From NCBI RefSeq assembly GCF_003628505.1, contig NZ_RBZP01000001.1, positions 682,001 to 746,000 on the forward strand: 64,000 nucleotides of DNA, in the 5' to 3' direction. Shown here in pieces: positions 37,645 through 47,360 of the stretch. The position numbers and the translations under genes were made by a program. This DNA comes from Oceanobacillus halophilus (GTDB lineage: Bacteria; Bacillota; Bacilli; Bacillales; Amphibacillaceae). Positions within the stretch are counted from its first letter, which is position 1. Every line of letters starts with the position of its first letter. Below the pieces are notes generated by a model. That model did no database searches. It was not told where the DNA came from and was given only the letters and a program-made list of their open reading frames with translations.

Positions 37645-38326
37645 TCTGTACTCTCCTTTCAAACCTGCTTAATTCCTTTCTTTTATGCGAAAGAATTTGC
37701 AGCCTATCAATAATGATCTTGTCTTGCTCTTCATCTACAAGACCACATTCCATATAAACACCATCAGATTCATAGTCAGGAGCCCGACTAATATAGTCAG
37801 CGATTCTAAGTTGTGTCGGTTTCATATAGGATGCAACAATACAAGCATTTCTGTCACCATCAATACCTGCATGAGCAATTCCATATAGATTTCCCATTAC
37901 ATAAATATTACCTGTTGAAACAACTTTTCCTCCAGGGTTCACGTCTCCGATTAAGAGGAGATCACCAACCACCTCAAGAACCTGCCCTGACCTAACAATT
38001 CTATTAATTACTTTAATCTTGCTTTCTTCTTTCCACTTCAAAGCATCTTCTTTTCGAATAACTTCTGATTCTATCGATTCTACTCTAAATCCATGTTCAT
38101 GGTTTATAATATCTGTCAATTGTTTATCTTGATTTCCTTCTAAATACCGATTTCCTAACTTCACTTTTACTGATACAATTGGTTCATCTTTCTTAGGTTT
38201 ATTATTAATAATTTTATCATGAAGTTCCTTAATTGCCTCGTTAAATGAACATAATTCATCAATAAATAGTGTAAGTCCGTCCCTCGTACCTTTAATTGTT
38301 ACTAATTGTTTCTTATCCTGCACCAT
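37637..38326 (-). CDS. minC: Septum site-determining protein MinC
   Basis: A 229-residue FtsZ inhibitor. N-terminal domain about 1-100 (VTIKGTRDGLTLFIDE), linker, and C-terminal beta-helix (about 110-210) with RSGQVLEVVGDLLLIGDVNPGG and GNIYVMGNLYGIAHAG. RBS GAGGTG. Translationally coupled to minD. It is 64 bp downstream of mreD, so mreBCD-minCD is probably one transcript, as in B. subtilis. Confidence 0.95.
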   Translation of the reverse strand: MVQDKKQLVTIKGTRDGLTLFIDELCSFNEAIKELHDKIINNKPKKDEPIVSVKVKLGNRYLEGNQDKQLTDIINHEHGFRVESIESEVIRKEDALKWKEESKIKVINRIVRSGQVLEVVGDLLLIGDVNPGGKVVSTGNIYVMGNLYGIAHAGIDGDRNACIVASYMKPTQLRIADYISRAPDYESDGVYMECGLVDEEQDKIIIDRLQILSHKRKELSRFERRVQNG

Positions 38327-38390
38327 AAGTTCACCTCATCCCTAATCAGCTATTTATCTGTACTGACTAGTTAAATCCTAATCCTACCTA

Positions 38391-38918
38391 TTAATCCCAG
38401 TTGTTTTCACTTCCCCATTCCATAAGCCTTTTAGCAAGAATAGGATACAATGCGACAAAAAATACTAGGTTTAACAATACTGTTGGAAGTAGACGTTCTA
38501 ACCAATAATTATCCCAATTTAATACTATTATATCAACTAAATCATAAATGAATGTGATAAACATATCACTTAAAACAAGTCCTAATATACTAAATAATAG
38601 CATAACGAAAAAGTTTCCATGAAGTAGTTTCTTTAAATTTTGAATAATATAGATAACAAAAGCATAAGAAAACATGTATACTCCTAAGATACCAGTATAT
38701 ACAATGTCAACTAACAAGCCGAAAATGATGGCATAAATGACAGCTTGAGACTTATTTCCTCTATCATAAAATACCGCTACATAAATCAATAGGACAAGAA
38801 CCCAATGCGGTACCATTAATTGTTCACCTAGGACAAATCTGGACGGCAAAAATTTTATTGCTACGCCCTCTAGTATAAGAAATAGAAAGAGGATTAAAGG
38901 GACGTATAGCCGTTTCAT
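38391..38918 (-). CDS. mreD: Rod-shape-determining protein MreD
   Basis: A 175-residue membrane protein with about five to six hydrophobic helices, of the MreD family (IYAIIFGLLVDIVYTGILGVYMFSY-type signature in the middle). It works with MreB and MreC in the elongasome. Its ATG overlaps the mreC stop by 4 bp (ATGA). Confidence 0.93.
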   Translation of the reverse strand: MKRLYVPLILFLFLILEGVAIKFLPSRFVLGEQLMVPHWVLVLLIYVAVFYDRGNKSQAVIYAIIFGLLVDIVYTGILGVYMFSYAFVIYIIQNLKKLLHGNFFVMLLFSILGLVLSDMFITFIYDLVDIIVLNWDNYWLERLLPTVLLNLVFFVALYPILAKRLMEWGSENNWD

Positions 38919-39793
38919 TCCTCTTCCTCCTCTTCTTCTTCAGGTTCCGCCGCTTGTCGATCCAACACCATGACATGGTTAATTTCATATAAATCTGCTG
39001 CAGGTTCTACCAATGCTGTACGGGTTAAACCGTATTGATCTGGGACAACTTCAGTTACAGCCCCAATTACCATTCCAGCTGGGAAAACACCACCCATACC
39101 AGATGATACAACCATTTCCCCTTCTTCAACATCTTTATCTGACTCTTCTATAATGCGAAACATTAGTGTGTTTGTTTCATCATCAAAACCTTCAATCATT
39201 CCAAAAATATCGTTTTGGTCTCCTCGTGATATGGTAGCTGAAATACGATTAAATTGATCAAACCCGGTCAACAATTGCACTTTTGAAGTGTAATGCTGTG
39301 CAGTTTGTATTTTCCCTACCATTCCTTCAGCAGTTATTACTACCATATTTTCACTAACTCCATCTTGCTTTCCTTTATTAATGGTCACTTCATCTAACCA
39401 TTGTTCTGGTGAACGTGATATGACAGTAGCTTGAATTGGATGAAAATTACGAATGGAGTCTGATTCGATTAACTCTAATGCATCTCTTAATTCTTCGTTT
39501 TCTTCTTTTAATTCCTGTACATCATATACGAGACCTTTATATTCTCCTAATTGTTCCCTAAGAATTTGGTTCTCGTTATACGTGTTTCGTAAGTCATCTA
39601 TATTCTTAAATATACCTGTTATATAAGTAACTGGAGTATGAACTATATTTTGCGCCCATCCTACAGTATCATTTATAAATTGTTCAACCATGGATAAATT
39701 CTCTCTGTCTTTTAGGGAAAATCCGATTAATGCTACGAGAACAATAAATCCAATTAAAAAAATAAATAAACGTTTGTTTCGAAAAAATGGCAT
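38915..39793 (-). CDS. mreC: Rod-shape-determining protein MreC
   Basis: A 292-residue bitopic protein: basic N-terminus, one membrane helix (about 8-25, FIFLIGFIVLVALIGF), a coiled coil (about 65-108) and an extracytoplasmic beta-domain with SPEQWLDEVTINKGKQDGV. It ends in a run of glutamates (EPEEEEEEEE), longer and more acidic than I recall for relatives. It scaffolds the elongasome outside the membrane. Overlaps mreD by 4 bp; 16 bp after mreB. Confidence 0.95.
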   Translation of the reverse strand: MPFFRNKRLFIFLIGFIVLVALIGFSLKDRENLSMVEQFINDTVGWAQNIVHTPVTYITGIFKNIDDLRNTYNENQILREQLGEYKGLVYDVQELKEENEELRDALELIESDSIRNFHPIQATVISRSPEQWLDEVTINKGKQDGVSENMVVITAEGMVGKIQTAQHYTSKVQLLTGFDQFNRISATISRGDQNDIFGMIEGFDDETNTLMFRIIEESDKDVEEGEMVVSSGMGGVFPAGMVIGAVTEVVPDQYGLTRTALVEPAADLYEINHVMVLDRQAAEPEEEEEEEE

Positions 39794-39809
39794 TTCTTAC
39801 TACACCCTC

Positions 39810-40850
39810 TTAATCTATAGAAGGACGAGAAGATACATTGGGATGAGACCGGAAATGTTTTATGTATTCCAAAGATTTTCCGGTACCTATTGCTACACTG
39901 TCTAATGGGGATTCTGTAACAAATACGGGCATCTTCGTCTCGTCACTAATAACTTTATCGAGATTTTTTAATAGTGCACCTCCACCAGATAAAACGATAC
40001 CCCTTTCCATTATATCTGCTGCTAATTCTGGAGGTGTTTTTTCTAATGTATTTTTCACTGCTTCCACGATTGCTTCTACTGTATCATTTAGTGAAGTAGC
40101 AATTTCTTTTGCTGTTATGGTAATTGTTTTTGGTAATCCGGATAATAGATCCCTTCCACGAATTTCCATCTCTTCATCCTCTGTTACTTCGCCAGCGTTA
40201 CCAATATCCATTTTAATGGATTCGGCAGACCTCTCGCCAATTAATAAACTGTATTTTTTCCGAATATAGTTAATGATAGCTTCATCCATATCATCTCCGG
40301 CAACACGAATGGATTGACTAGTCACAACGCCACCTAATGATATAACAGCAACTTCCGTTGTCCCCCCACCTATGTCCACAATCATACTACCAGTTGGTTC
40401 CCAAACTGGAAGACCCGATCCAATAGCTGCAGCAAATGGTTCTGCAATTGGAAATGCATCTTTGGCGCCTGCTTGTTTGGTAGCATCAATCACCGCTCTT
40501 TCTTCCACCATAGTTATCCCAGAGGGAACACATACCATAACGTTTGGTTTCCTAGCAAAGATAGAGCGTTTCCTCATTGCTTTTTTTATGTAATATTTCA
40601 TCATAACTGATGTTGTATCATAATCAGCAATGACACCATCCTTCATTGGTCTTATAACAGATATATTTCCAGGTGTACGTCCTATCATATTTCTAGCAGC
40701 AACTCCTACCGCTTCTACTTCACCAGTTTCCGTATTCTTTGCTACAACGGATGGTTCTCTAACGACTATTTCCTTCCCTTTTACAAATACCAATGTATTT
40801 GCAGTACCTAAGTCGATTCCTAAATCTTGTGAAAAGCTTAATCGTCCCAA
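39810..40850 (-). CDS. mreB: Rod-shape-determining actin homologue MreB
   Basis: A 346-residue bacterial actin that orients peptidoglycan synthesis. I start it at TTG 40848-40850, giving (M)[26 protein letters not shown] lies 7 bp upstream, whereas the ATG at 40886 would place the RBS inside the gene. Nucleotide-binding motifs: phosphate 1 [12 protein letters not shown], phosphate 2 [16 protein letters not shown], adenosine [15 protein letters not shown]. First gene of mreBCD-minCD; radC lies upstream with a terminator between. Confidence 0.95.
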   Translation of the reverse strand: MGRLSFSQDLGIDLGTANTLVFVKGKEIVVREPSVVAKNTETGEVEAVGVAARNMIGRTPGNISVIRPMKDGVIADYDTTSVMMKYYIKKAMRKRSIFARKPNVMVCVPSGITMVEERAVIDATKQAGAKDAFPIAEPFAAAIGSGLPVWEPTGSMIVDIGGGTTEVAVISLGGVVTSQSIRVAGDDMDEAIINYIRKKYSLLIGERSAESIKMDIGNAGEVTEDEEMEIRGRDLLSGLPKTITITAKEIATSLNDTVEAIVEAVKNTLEKTPPELAADIMERGIVLSGGGALLKNLDKVISDETKMPVFVTESPLDSVAIGTGKSLEYIKHFRSHPNVSSRPSID

Positions 40851-40995
40851 ACTTATTCTCCCTCTCCAATTCTCAGGTTCATTCATTATGTAGGTTAACT
40901 ATATCGATTAATTTTAGTTGTTGCAAACATTCTAAAGAGCACGTCCTTTATTTTGCTAACAGTATCCAACTCGTTACACTAAAATCATCTTAATA

Positions 40996-41025
40996 AGCGC
41001 CACATTCAAAATTGAAAATGGCGCT
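40996..41025 (-). terminator. Hairpin/terminator between radC and mreB
   Basis: AGCGCCATTTTCAA pairs with TTGAATGTGGCGCT; followed by TATTAAG on minus. The T-tract is poor, so termination may be partial. Confidence 0.55.
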
Positions 41026-41076
41026 ACAATACTTATTCTATATAATTATACGAAAAAAATTCTAAAATAGATAGTG

Positions 41077-41766
41077 TTATAAGTATCCTTTTTCTTTTAA
41101 TGAGACAAATTTTCGATCACCAATGATGAGATGATCCAGTAATTCAATTCCTATCATCTTTCCTGATTCAACTAATCTTTTAGTAACTTGAATATCTTCT
41201 TGTGATGGCGAGGGATCTCCTGATGGGTGATTATGGGCGACAATGATAGAAGCTGCAGATCTTTTAACTGCTTCGCGATAGACCTCTCTTGGATGCACGA
41301 TAGAGGCATTCAGACTACCAATGAATATCGTTTGTCTGTGTATTACTTGATTCTTTGTGTTTAGAAATAATACAACAAAATGTTCCTGTTTTAGTGTTCT
41401 CATCTCTTCCATGATATAATCAGCCCCATCGTCAGGCGACCGGATAATATATTTTTCATCAGGCTTATATTGATTCATTCTTTTTCCCAACTCAATAGCT
41501 GACAACAATAAAACTCCCTTAGCAATCCCAATCCCTTTGATTGCTACTAATTCTTCAATGGTTGCGTCTCTTAATAGTTTAAAGCCTTCAAAATGCATTA
41601 AGACACGATTCGATAAAGACATCACCGATTCTTCCCTTGTGCCACTACCTAATAGAATCGCTAATAATTCCTGATTAGATAAATGACTCGCTCCCATCTT
41701 TAACAGACGTTCGCGTGGCCTATCTTCCTTAGGAACATCTTTTATCATTATTGTTTGTGATGACAT
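41077..41766 (-). CDS. radC: RadC-family JAMM-domain protein
   Basis: A 229-residue RadC/YsxA protein. N-terminal helix-hairpin-helix-like region (about 20-80, IEELVAIKGIGIAKGVLLLS), then the JAMM/MPN+ metalloprotease-like motif AHNHPSGDPSPSQED near 175-190 with conserved Glu upstream. Despite the name, its part in DNA repair is not established. RBS AAGGGAG. In B. subtilis radC lies between maf and mreB; here maf is missing and spoIIB is directly upstream. Confidence 0.93.
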   Translation of the reverse strand: MSSQTIMIKDVPKEDRPRERLLKMGASHLSNQELLAILLGSGTREESVMSLSNRVLMHFEGFKLLRDATIEELVAIKGIGIAKGVLLLSAIELGKRMNQYKPDEKYIIRSPDDGADYIMEEMRTLKQEHFVVLFLNTKNQVIHRQTIFIGSLNASIVHPREVYREAVKRSAASIIVAHNHPSGDPSPSQEDIQVTKRLVESGKMIGIELLDHLIIGDRKFVSLKEKGYL

Positions 41767-41949
41767 TTCATATCTCCCTTCATTTGGATATCCTTTATAT
41801 TATCGAGTAAAAACAAGACTGACAAATCGCCAAAATGAAGATTTGAATAGTAAAACTTTGCTAAAATTAAAATTTTCTCTGAAGAAAAGTGCATTTTTAA
41901 TCCTATATTTTCTTCAAAATAAAAAAACAGGAAACTTTTCCGTTCCCTG

Positions 41950-42843
41950 TTATTGAATCGCTTCATATTGATACATCATTTCAAGCAAGTGATGTTGTGC
42001 ATCCAGACCGCTCAATTCGTCTATATTCGTCATTAATTCTGATAGCTGTGACAAAGCTTTCGAGTCTTGTTCATCTTCAGTTAGAATACTTTCCCAGCTT
42101 GTATGTGATAAAGTATTATCTTCACTAACTAAACTTAAGTTACTTTCCCAAACTTCCTTAAATTGTTGTATCCAGCTATGTTCCTGTTCGGTCAATTCCA
42201 TTTCCTGTGAACTTGTAGTCCATTCCTTGACAAATAAATCATGGTCTCCAGTATTTGTCTCTTCAGCAATCAGTTGAGCCTGATCTTTCGTTGCAGAAAT
42301 ACCTAACAAAAGAAAATATTGATTTTCCCGCTGCCAAATTAATGTTGGTATACCCAGTTCCGTGAAATTTTCTGACCAACTTTCTGCATTTTCCTTTTCT
42401 GAAAATACTCCCGCTTGCAGTACATAGGCATTTAATGGCTCTTTTGTATAACTGGATGTTTCAAGTGAAGTATTGCCACTGGTTTCTTCTTTCTCCTCCT
42501 CTGCTCCTTCAGAAGTTGGTTGATAACTAGTCAAACTTTGACCAGATAATCCAGATTCAACATCGATAAGCACCTGAAACATAATGACGCTTAATACTGC
42601 TCCAATAAGAATTGCAGAAGATGCTGCAATAATGATTGGCTTAAAAATATTAAATCTACTAGGCTTCTTTTTCATTGGCAATTTTGATAGATTCGTATGT
42701 CTTTCAAATGATTGCACTGGGTCATCATCAGACTCATGAAGGGTAGCTGCTGATTCCTGGTTCGATGTTTGTACTGCTTTTTCCGGGTATTTTCTAATTA
42801 CTTTGCCATTTTCTTTCACGATAATCTGTTTTTTCTTGTCCAC
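41950..42843 (-). CDS. spoIIB: SPOR-domain stage II sporulation protein (SpoIIB-like)
   Basis: A 297-residue bitopic protein starting at GTG after AAGGAGGGG. Basic N-terminus (MDKKKQIIVKENGKVIRKYP), a cytoplasmic linker, one membrane helix (about 68-93, IIIAASSAILIGAVLSVIMF), then an SPOR peptidoglycan-binding domain (about 138-205, AYVLQAGVFSEKENAE) and a helical tail. Architecture and location beside radC match B. subtilis SpoIIB, which helps septal peptidoglycan thinning at the start of engulfment. Sequence of SpoIIB is poorly conserved, so the call leans on synteny. Confidence 0.82.
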   Translation of the reverse strand: MDKKKQIIVKENGKVIRKYPEKAVQTSNQESAATLHESDDDPVQSFERHTNLSKLPMKKKPSRFNIFKPIIIAASSAILIGAVLSVIMFQVLIDVESGLSGQSLTSYQPTSEGAEEEKEETSGNTSLETSSYTKEPLNAYVLQAGVFSEKENAESWSENFTELGIPTLIWQRENQYFLLLGISATKDQAQLIAEETNTGDHDLFVKEWTTSSQEMELTEQEHSWIQQFKEVWESNLSLVSEDNTLSHTSWESILTEDEQDSKALSQLSELMTNIDELSGLDAQHHLLEMMYQYEAIQ

Positions 42844-43004
42844 TTTTGACCCCTCCTTCTACTAGAGTCGGTAAATTCACTTTAGCATAGGGGTAATAAA
42901 AAGTAAGACGAATATTGTCACCCTATTAAAATAATCGTATGTCATAAAGTTACTTTATTCGATATAATCATCATGTTTAGGGAATGGAAGGATTTAAAAT
43001 ACAA

Positions 43005-43036
43005 GAGAAAAAACAGAGCTAATTCGCTCTGCTTTT
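43005..43036 (-). terminator. Terminator after valS
   Basis: AGCAGAGCGAATTAGCTCTG followed by TTTTTTCTC on minus, a few bases past the valS stop codon. Confidence 0.85.
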
Positions 43037-43040
43037 CTAC

Positions 43041-45689
43041 TTAATTATTTTGAAGTTCTGCAAGTCTTGCTTTTACTTTGGCTTGCTTATCAAGGTAATC
43101 TTGTTCTTTTCTTCTCTCTTCATCCACCACTGCTTCTGGTGCTTTACTTACAAAACCTTGGTTGGAAAGCTTTTTCTGTACACGTTCAACTTCTTTATTC
43201 CATTTTTCCAGTTCTTTTTCTAAACGTTTCATTTCTTTATCAAAGTCGATTAATCCTTCAAGTGGTAAGAATATTTCTGCACCAGTAACTACTGCTGACA
43301 TAGCCTTTTCAGGAATATCTAAATCTTGAGCAATCGATAATTCACTTGGATTACAGAAGTTCTCCAAATATACACGATTTTTCTCTAGTTCCTCTACAAT
43401 TGCTTTGTTTTCTGCTTCGACAAGCATCTTGATTTGTTTCGACATCGGTGTGTCTACTTCAGCACGAATATTACGTACTGATTTAATAATAGATACTAAT
43501 CGTTTCATTTCATTGGAAGCTTTCTCATCGTGGAATTCTTCTCTTACTTTCGGCCATTCTGCTACTGTAATAGAATCCCCTTGATGTGGGAGTTTCTGCC
43601 AAATTTCTTCCGTAATAAACGGCATAAATGGATGAAGCATACGCATTGTTTGATCAAGTACATAAGCTAAAACAGATCGAGTTGTTTTTTTCTTTGCTTC
43701 ATCTTCCCCATATAACGGAAGTTTAGCCATTTCAATATACCAATCACAAAGCTCATCCCAAATAAAGTTATACAAATGACGTCCAGCTTCACCAAACTCG
43801 TATTTGTCATTGTTTTTAGTTACTTGCTCAATGGTTTCATTTAATCTTGTTAGAATCCATTTATCTGCAAGAGTTTTTTCACCTGAAAGATCAATATCAT
43901 CATAGGTGAAGCCTTCCATATTCATTAGTGAGAACCTAGAAGCATTCCATACTTTGTTCGCAAAATTCCAAGTAGACTCAACTTTTTCCCAATAGAAACG
44001 TAAATCCTGACCAGGTGTAGAACCAGTGAGCAAGAAATATCTTAAAGAATCTGCACCATATTTATCAATTACATCCATTGGATCGACACCATTTCCGAGT
44101 GACTTACTCATTTTCCGACCTTCGGAATCACGAATTAATCCATGCATTAGTACATCTTTAAAAGGACGTTTTCCAGTAAACTCTTTCGATTGGAAAATCA
44201 TACGTGCTACCCAGAAGAAAATAATATCATACCCTGTTACGAGTACGTCCGTAGGGAAATATCGTTTAAAGTCCTCTGATTCCGTGTCAGGCCATCCCAT
44301 CGTTGAGAACGGCCATAATGCTGATGAAAACCACGTATCCAAGACATCTTCATCTTGTTCCCAGTTTTCAATATCTTCTGGAGCTTCCTTCCCAACATAA
44401 ACTTCACCGGTTTCTTTATGATACCAAGCTGGTATACGATGGCCCCACCATAACTGCCGTGAAATACACCAATCACGTATATTCTCCATCCAATTTAAAT
44501 AAGTGCGTTCAAATCTCTCTGGTACAAAGTTAACTCTCTCATCGCTATTTTGCATTTCTACCACTGCATCAGCTAATGGTTGCATATTAACGAACCATTG
44601 CGTAGATAGATACGGTTCAACAACTGCTCCACTTCGCTCCGAATGTCCAACTTGATGTACCCGCTCTTCGATATTAAACAGAACACCCATATCCTGAAGA
44701 TCTTTTACAATTTGCTTTCTGCATTCAAAGCGGTCTAAACCTTTATATCCCTGAGCATTTTCATTCATTGATCCGTCTTCATTCATTACCAAGATACGCT
44801 TGAGGTCATGACGATTTCCAATTTCGAAGTCATTTGGGTCATGTGCAGGTGTAATTTTAACGGCACCAGAACCCAACTCCATATCAACATATTCATCAGC
44901 AACAATTTCGATTTCTCGTCCCACAATTGGTAATATAACAGTTTTTCCAATTAAATGCTGGTAGCGTTCATCTTTAGGATGTACAGCAACCGCTGTATCC
45001 CCCAGCATAGTCTCAGGCCGTGTAGTTGCAATTTCTATCGTTTCATCACTATCTTTAATTGGATATTTCATGTGATAAAATTTACCTTGAACTTCTTCGT
45101 AAATTACTTCTATGTCCGATAATGCTGTTTGTGTTGTAGGGTCCCAGTTAATAATATATTCACCACGGTAAATTAACTCTTTCTCATAGAGTTTAACAAA
45201 TACCTCTTTAACTGCATCAGATAAACCATCATCTAATGTAAATCTTTCTCGTGAATAATCTAGACCAAGCCCTAATTTTTCCCATTGAGAACGGATAAAG
45301 TCAGCATATTCTCCTTTCCATTCCCATGCTTGTTCCAAGAATTTTTCACGACCAAGCTCATAACGATTGGTACCTTGTTCCTTTAATTTCGCTTCAACTT
45401 TTGCTTGGGTAGCAATACCGGCGTGGTCCATTCCTGGGAGCCAAAGGACATCATAGCCTTGCATCCGTTTCATACGAGAAATAGTATCCTGCATGGTCGT
45501 ATCCCACGCATGACCTAAATGTAGTTTTCCTGTTACATTTGGTGGTGGAATAACAATAGAATACGGTTCTTTTTCTGGATCATCTTTTGCTTCAAAAAAC
45601 TTCCCTTCCAACCAAAATTGATAACGCCCTTTCTCTACTTCCTGTGGATTATACTTCGGCGGAAGTGCTGAATATTCCTTTTCACTCAT
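43041..45689 (-). CDS. valS: Valyl-tRNA synthetase
   Basis: An 882-residue class Ia synthetase. HIGH-type motif [13 protein letters not shown] (about 50-62), editing domain CP1 (about 200-340, with [13 protein letters not shown]), KMSKS motif [14 protein letters not shown] (about 525-538), anticodon-binding domain and a C-terminal coiled-coil arm (about 810-880) that contacts the tRNA. RBS AGGAGG. Controlled by a T-box leader (45714-45977). In B. subtilis folC and comC follow; here spoIIB is next. Confidence 0.97.
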   Translation of the reverse strand: MSEKEYSALPPKYNPQEVEKGRYQFWLEGKFFEAKDDPEKEPYSIVIPPPNVTGKLHLGHAWDTTMQDTISRMKRMQGYDVLWLPGMDHAGIATQAKVEAKLKEQGTNRYELGREKFLEQAWEWKGEYADFIRSQWEKLGLGLDYSRERFTLDDGLSDAVKEVFVKLYEKELIYRGEYIINWDPTTQTALSDIEVIYEEVQGKFYHMKYPIKDSDETIEIATTRPETMLGDTAVAVHPKDERYQHLIGKTVILPIVGREIEIVADEYVDMELGSGAVKITPAHDPNDFEIGNRHDLKRILVMNEDGSMNENAQGYKGLDRFECRKQIVKDLQDMGVLFNIEERVHQVGHSERSGAVVEPYLSTQWFVNMQPLADAVVEMQNSDERVNFVPERFERTYLNWMENIRDWCISRQLWWGHRIPAWYHKETGEVYVGKEAPEDIENWEQDEDVLDTWFSSALWPFSTMGWPDTESEDFKRYFPTDVLVTGYDIIFFWVARMIFQSKEFTGKRPFKDVLMHGLIRDSEGRKMSKSLGNGVDPMDVIDKYGADSLRYFLLTGSTPGQDLRFYWEKVESTWNFANKVWNASRFSLMNMEGFTYDDIDLSGEKTLADKWILTRLNETIEQVTKNNDKYEFGEAGRHLYNFIWDELCDWYIEMAKLPLYGEDEAKKKTTRSVLAYVLDQTMRMLHPFMPFITEEIWQKLPHQGDSITVAEWPKVREEFHDEKASNEMKRLVSIIKSVRNIRAEVDTPMSKQIKMLVEAENKAIVEELEKNRVYLENFCNPSELSIAQDLDIPEKAMSAVVTGAEIFLPLEGLIDFDKEMKRLEKELEKWNKEVERVQKKLSNQGFVSKAPEAVVDEERRKEQDYLDKQAKVKARLAELQNN

Positions 45690-45713
45690 TTTTTTACCTC
45701 CTATAACTATAAA

Positions 45714-45751
45714 AAACCCTTTTCATCCTAATAAAAGGACGAAAAGGGTTT
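45714..45751 (-). terminator. T-box intrinsic terminator of valS
   Basis: AAACCCTTTTCGTCC and GGATGAAAAGGGTTT form a long stem followed by T-rich sequence on minus, just upstream of the valS RBS. Confidence 0.88.
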
Positions 45752-45977
45752 GATTTCCGTGGTACCACCTTTGTTTACAAGTCACCTATAAAAATAGTGA
45801 TTTGTACACTTCATTCAAATAACGGCTTGCACCGGCCTCTCCTACTGCAATTTCAAAGAAGCTGCATCATGGGCGACCTTCCAAAATAAAAAATCCTAGG
45901 AAATTTTCAGCGCTTGATTTCCCTCTCTGTAGGTTTTATTTCGTACTCTTCCCAATCATTGCATTTACTTATTAATA
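45714..45977 (-). promoter_or_regulatory. T-box riboswitch controlling valS
   Basis: T-box sequence AGGTGGTACCACGG at 45757-45770, immediately before the intrinsic terminator. Upstream Stem I carries the AGAGAGGGAA-like segment and a specifier loop reading GAAG-GTC-GCCC. GTC (45875-45877) is a valine codon, which matches the downstream gene. Uncharged tRNA-Val should promote antitermination. Confidence 0.93.
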
Positions 45978-45983
45978 TTCATT

Positions 45984-46012
45984 ATTTTATAGCTAACTCT
46001 TCAATACGTCAA
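45984..46012 (-). promoter_or_regulatory. Sigma-A promoter of the valS leader
   Basis: On minus: -35 TTGACG (46007-46012), 17-bp spacer, -10 TAAAAT (45984-45989); start near 45977. Confidence 0.78.
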
Positions 46013-46099
46013 CAGATATTACAGTTTTTCACATATTAGGTGTATATATACATAGTATATAAAAACTATTCGAATAAGGTGAATGAAGGGGTGATTTAA

Positions 46100-46288
46100 T
46101 TGGCAAGATACTACAGATATAAACTACCGCCTTGGGCAAGACGATGTATCTTTGTTATTGAGAGAGTAACGTTACCAATACTTATATTTCAATTAATTCG
46201 TACCATTTTTTTCCCAACTACCTTTGATTTAATTTTATTAGGAATATTAGTAGGGATATTAATTTCCTTTTACTTAAAATGGATTTAA
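46100..46288 (+). CDS. Small basic membrane protein, unrecognised
   Basis: A 62-residue ORF starting at TTG, 6 bp after AAGGGGTGA. The N-terminus is basic and aromatic (MARYYRYKLPPWARRC), then two hydrophobic helices (about 17-35, IFVIERVTLPILIFQLI, and 40-61, FDLILLGILVGILISFYL). I do not recognise the family. It diverges from valS and converges on ysxE, with stop codons overlapping by 4 bp. The RBS and membrane-protein character support it as real. Confidence 0.65.
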   Translation: MARYYRYKLPPWARRCIFVIERVTLPILIFQLIRTIFFPTTFDLILLGILVGILISFYLKWI

Positions 46289-47298
46289 GTTTCCAAATCA
46301 TCAAATTTTATCGTTTCATATTCTTTTTCTATATACTCAGACCATTTTAACCCAAATAAGATTTTTCGATATTCATGTTGCAATGTTTGAACGAAATGTA
46401 TCATGGATTCCGTTCTCATGGTATTCACATATTCATATATGGTTTGGACATATTTTCCAGGTGATAATAAGTAAATAGAAAATAATTGCAGCTCTGGTAA
46501 TTGCAATTGATTAATTTTAGTGTACGTAGGAAATAAATCAATGTAGGAATTAGTTGTTGGATCATATTTGCCTATCTCCTGAGAGAAAAAACGTACCAAA
46601 TCCATAATAGGGCTCTCATATCGAGCGTTCTCCCAATTGATAAAATAGGGACCTCTGATATGCGAAGCATTTAAGTTGGAGTGGCATAATGAATAATTCC
46701 AGGTAAGTTGTTCCTCTCCTTTCTCTTCGTTTAACAAGCGATGTATACGTTTATCTACTTCAACTAATGCAAAATCGATATCACGAAACTGTGTACAGAC
46801 AAGCAATTCAAACGGCGACATATATCTATGTTTTTCAAATTGCTGAACGAATGTTAGTAAATGACGCCTTGCATCGTTGCAAAAGGATTGATACGTTATA
46901 AATCTCTTAGATATTTTATCCTTAGAAAGTTTTTGAGTTCTCCTTGTTTTTACGTGCATTGTGGCTAGTGTTTCATAAAATTCTTGAATCCACGTTTCAT
47001 TACTAAGTTGCTCCCTCTCCTCAACCCAAGGACTTAGGTAATATACAGTTTCATTTAATGGGTAAAATAGATTCCCTTGTTTTGTCAGGTATACTGGTAA
47101 TACTGCTTGTAAATTTTGAGCATTAGCAACTCGATAAACATTTTCCCATTTTTTTAATGTCCCCTCTGTTAATGAACTTATCTTTAAAGCATAATTTTGG
47201 TAATTGTCTTTTACTTCGAAGAGCCTTGGCGTTACTTCTTGAATCTTAAGTGGACGTATACCATAGGCACTTAAGACTTTATATAAATCATCTTGCAA
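46285..47298 (-). CDS. ysxE: Spore coat-associated kinase-like protein YsxE
   Basis: A 337-residue protein of the CotS/YsxE group with an aminoglycoside-phosphotransferase/choline-kinase-like fold (NYALKISSL, then SLCHSNLNASHIRG and FINWENARYESPIMDL in place of the catalytic and metal motifs). The catalytic aspartate region HxDxxxxN is changed to HSNLNASH, so activity is doubtful. I start it at TTG 47296-47298, about 8 bp after AAGGTGG; GTG 47310 is too close to that RBS. Length agrees with B. subtilis YsxE. It follows spoVID, as in B. subtilis, where it depends on SpoVID and is a coat component. Confidence 0.85.
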   Translation of the reverse strand: MQDDLYKVLSAYGIRPLKIQEVTPRLFEVKDNYQNYALKISSLTEGTLKKWENVYRVANAQNLQAVLPVYLTKQGNLFYPLNETVYYLSPWVEEREQLSNETWIQEFYETLATMHVKTRRTQKLSKDKISKRFITYQSFCNDARRHLLTFVQQFEKHRYMSPFELLVCTQFRDIDFALVEVDKRIHRLLNEEKGEEQLTWNYSLCHSNLNASHIRGPYFINWENARYESPIMDLVRFFSQEIGKYDPTTNSYIDLFPTYTKINQLQLPELQLFSIYLLSPGKYVQTIYEYVNTMRTESMIHFVQTLQHEYRKILFGLKWSEYIEKEYETIKFDDLET

Positions 47299-47323
47299 TC
47301 TACTCACCACCTTAAACGTTAGA

Positions 47324-47350
47324 TACCCCTTGAAGTAAATTCAAGGGGTA
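47324..47350 (-). terminator. Hairpin between spoVID and ysxE
   Basis: TACCCCTTGAATTTACTTCA with AGGGGTA forms a stable stem, but only TCTAACG follows on minus. It may be a weak terminator or 3' stabiliser that lowers ysxE expression relative to spoVID. Confidence 0.45.
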
Positions 47351-47360
47351 TTTATAGTCA

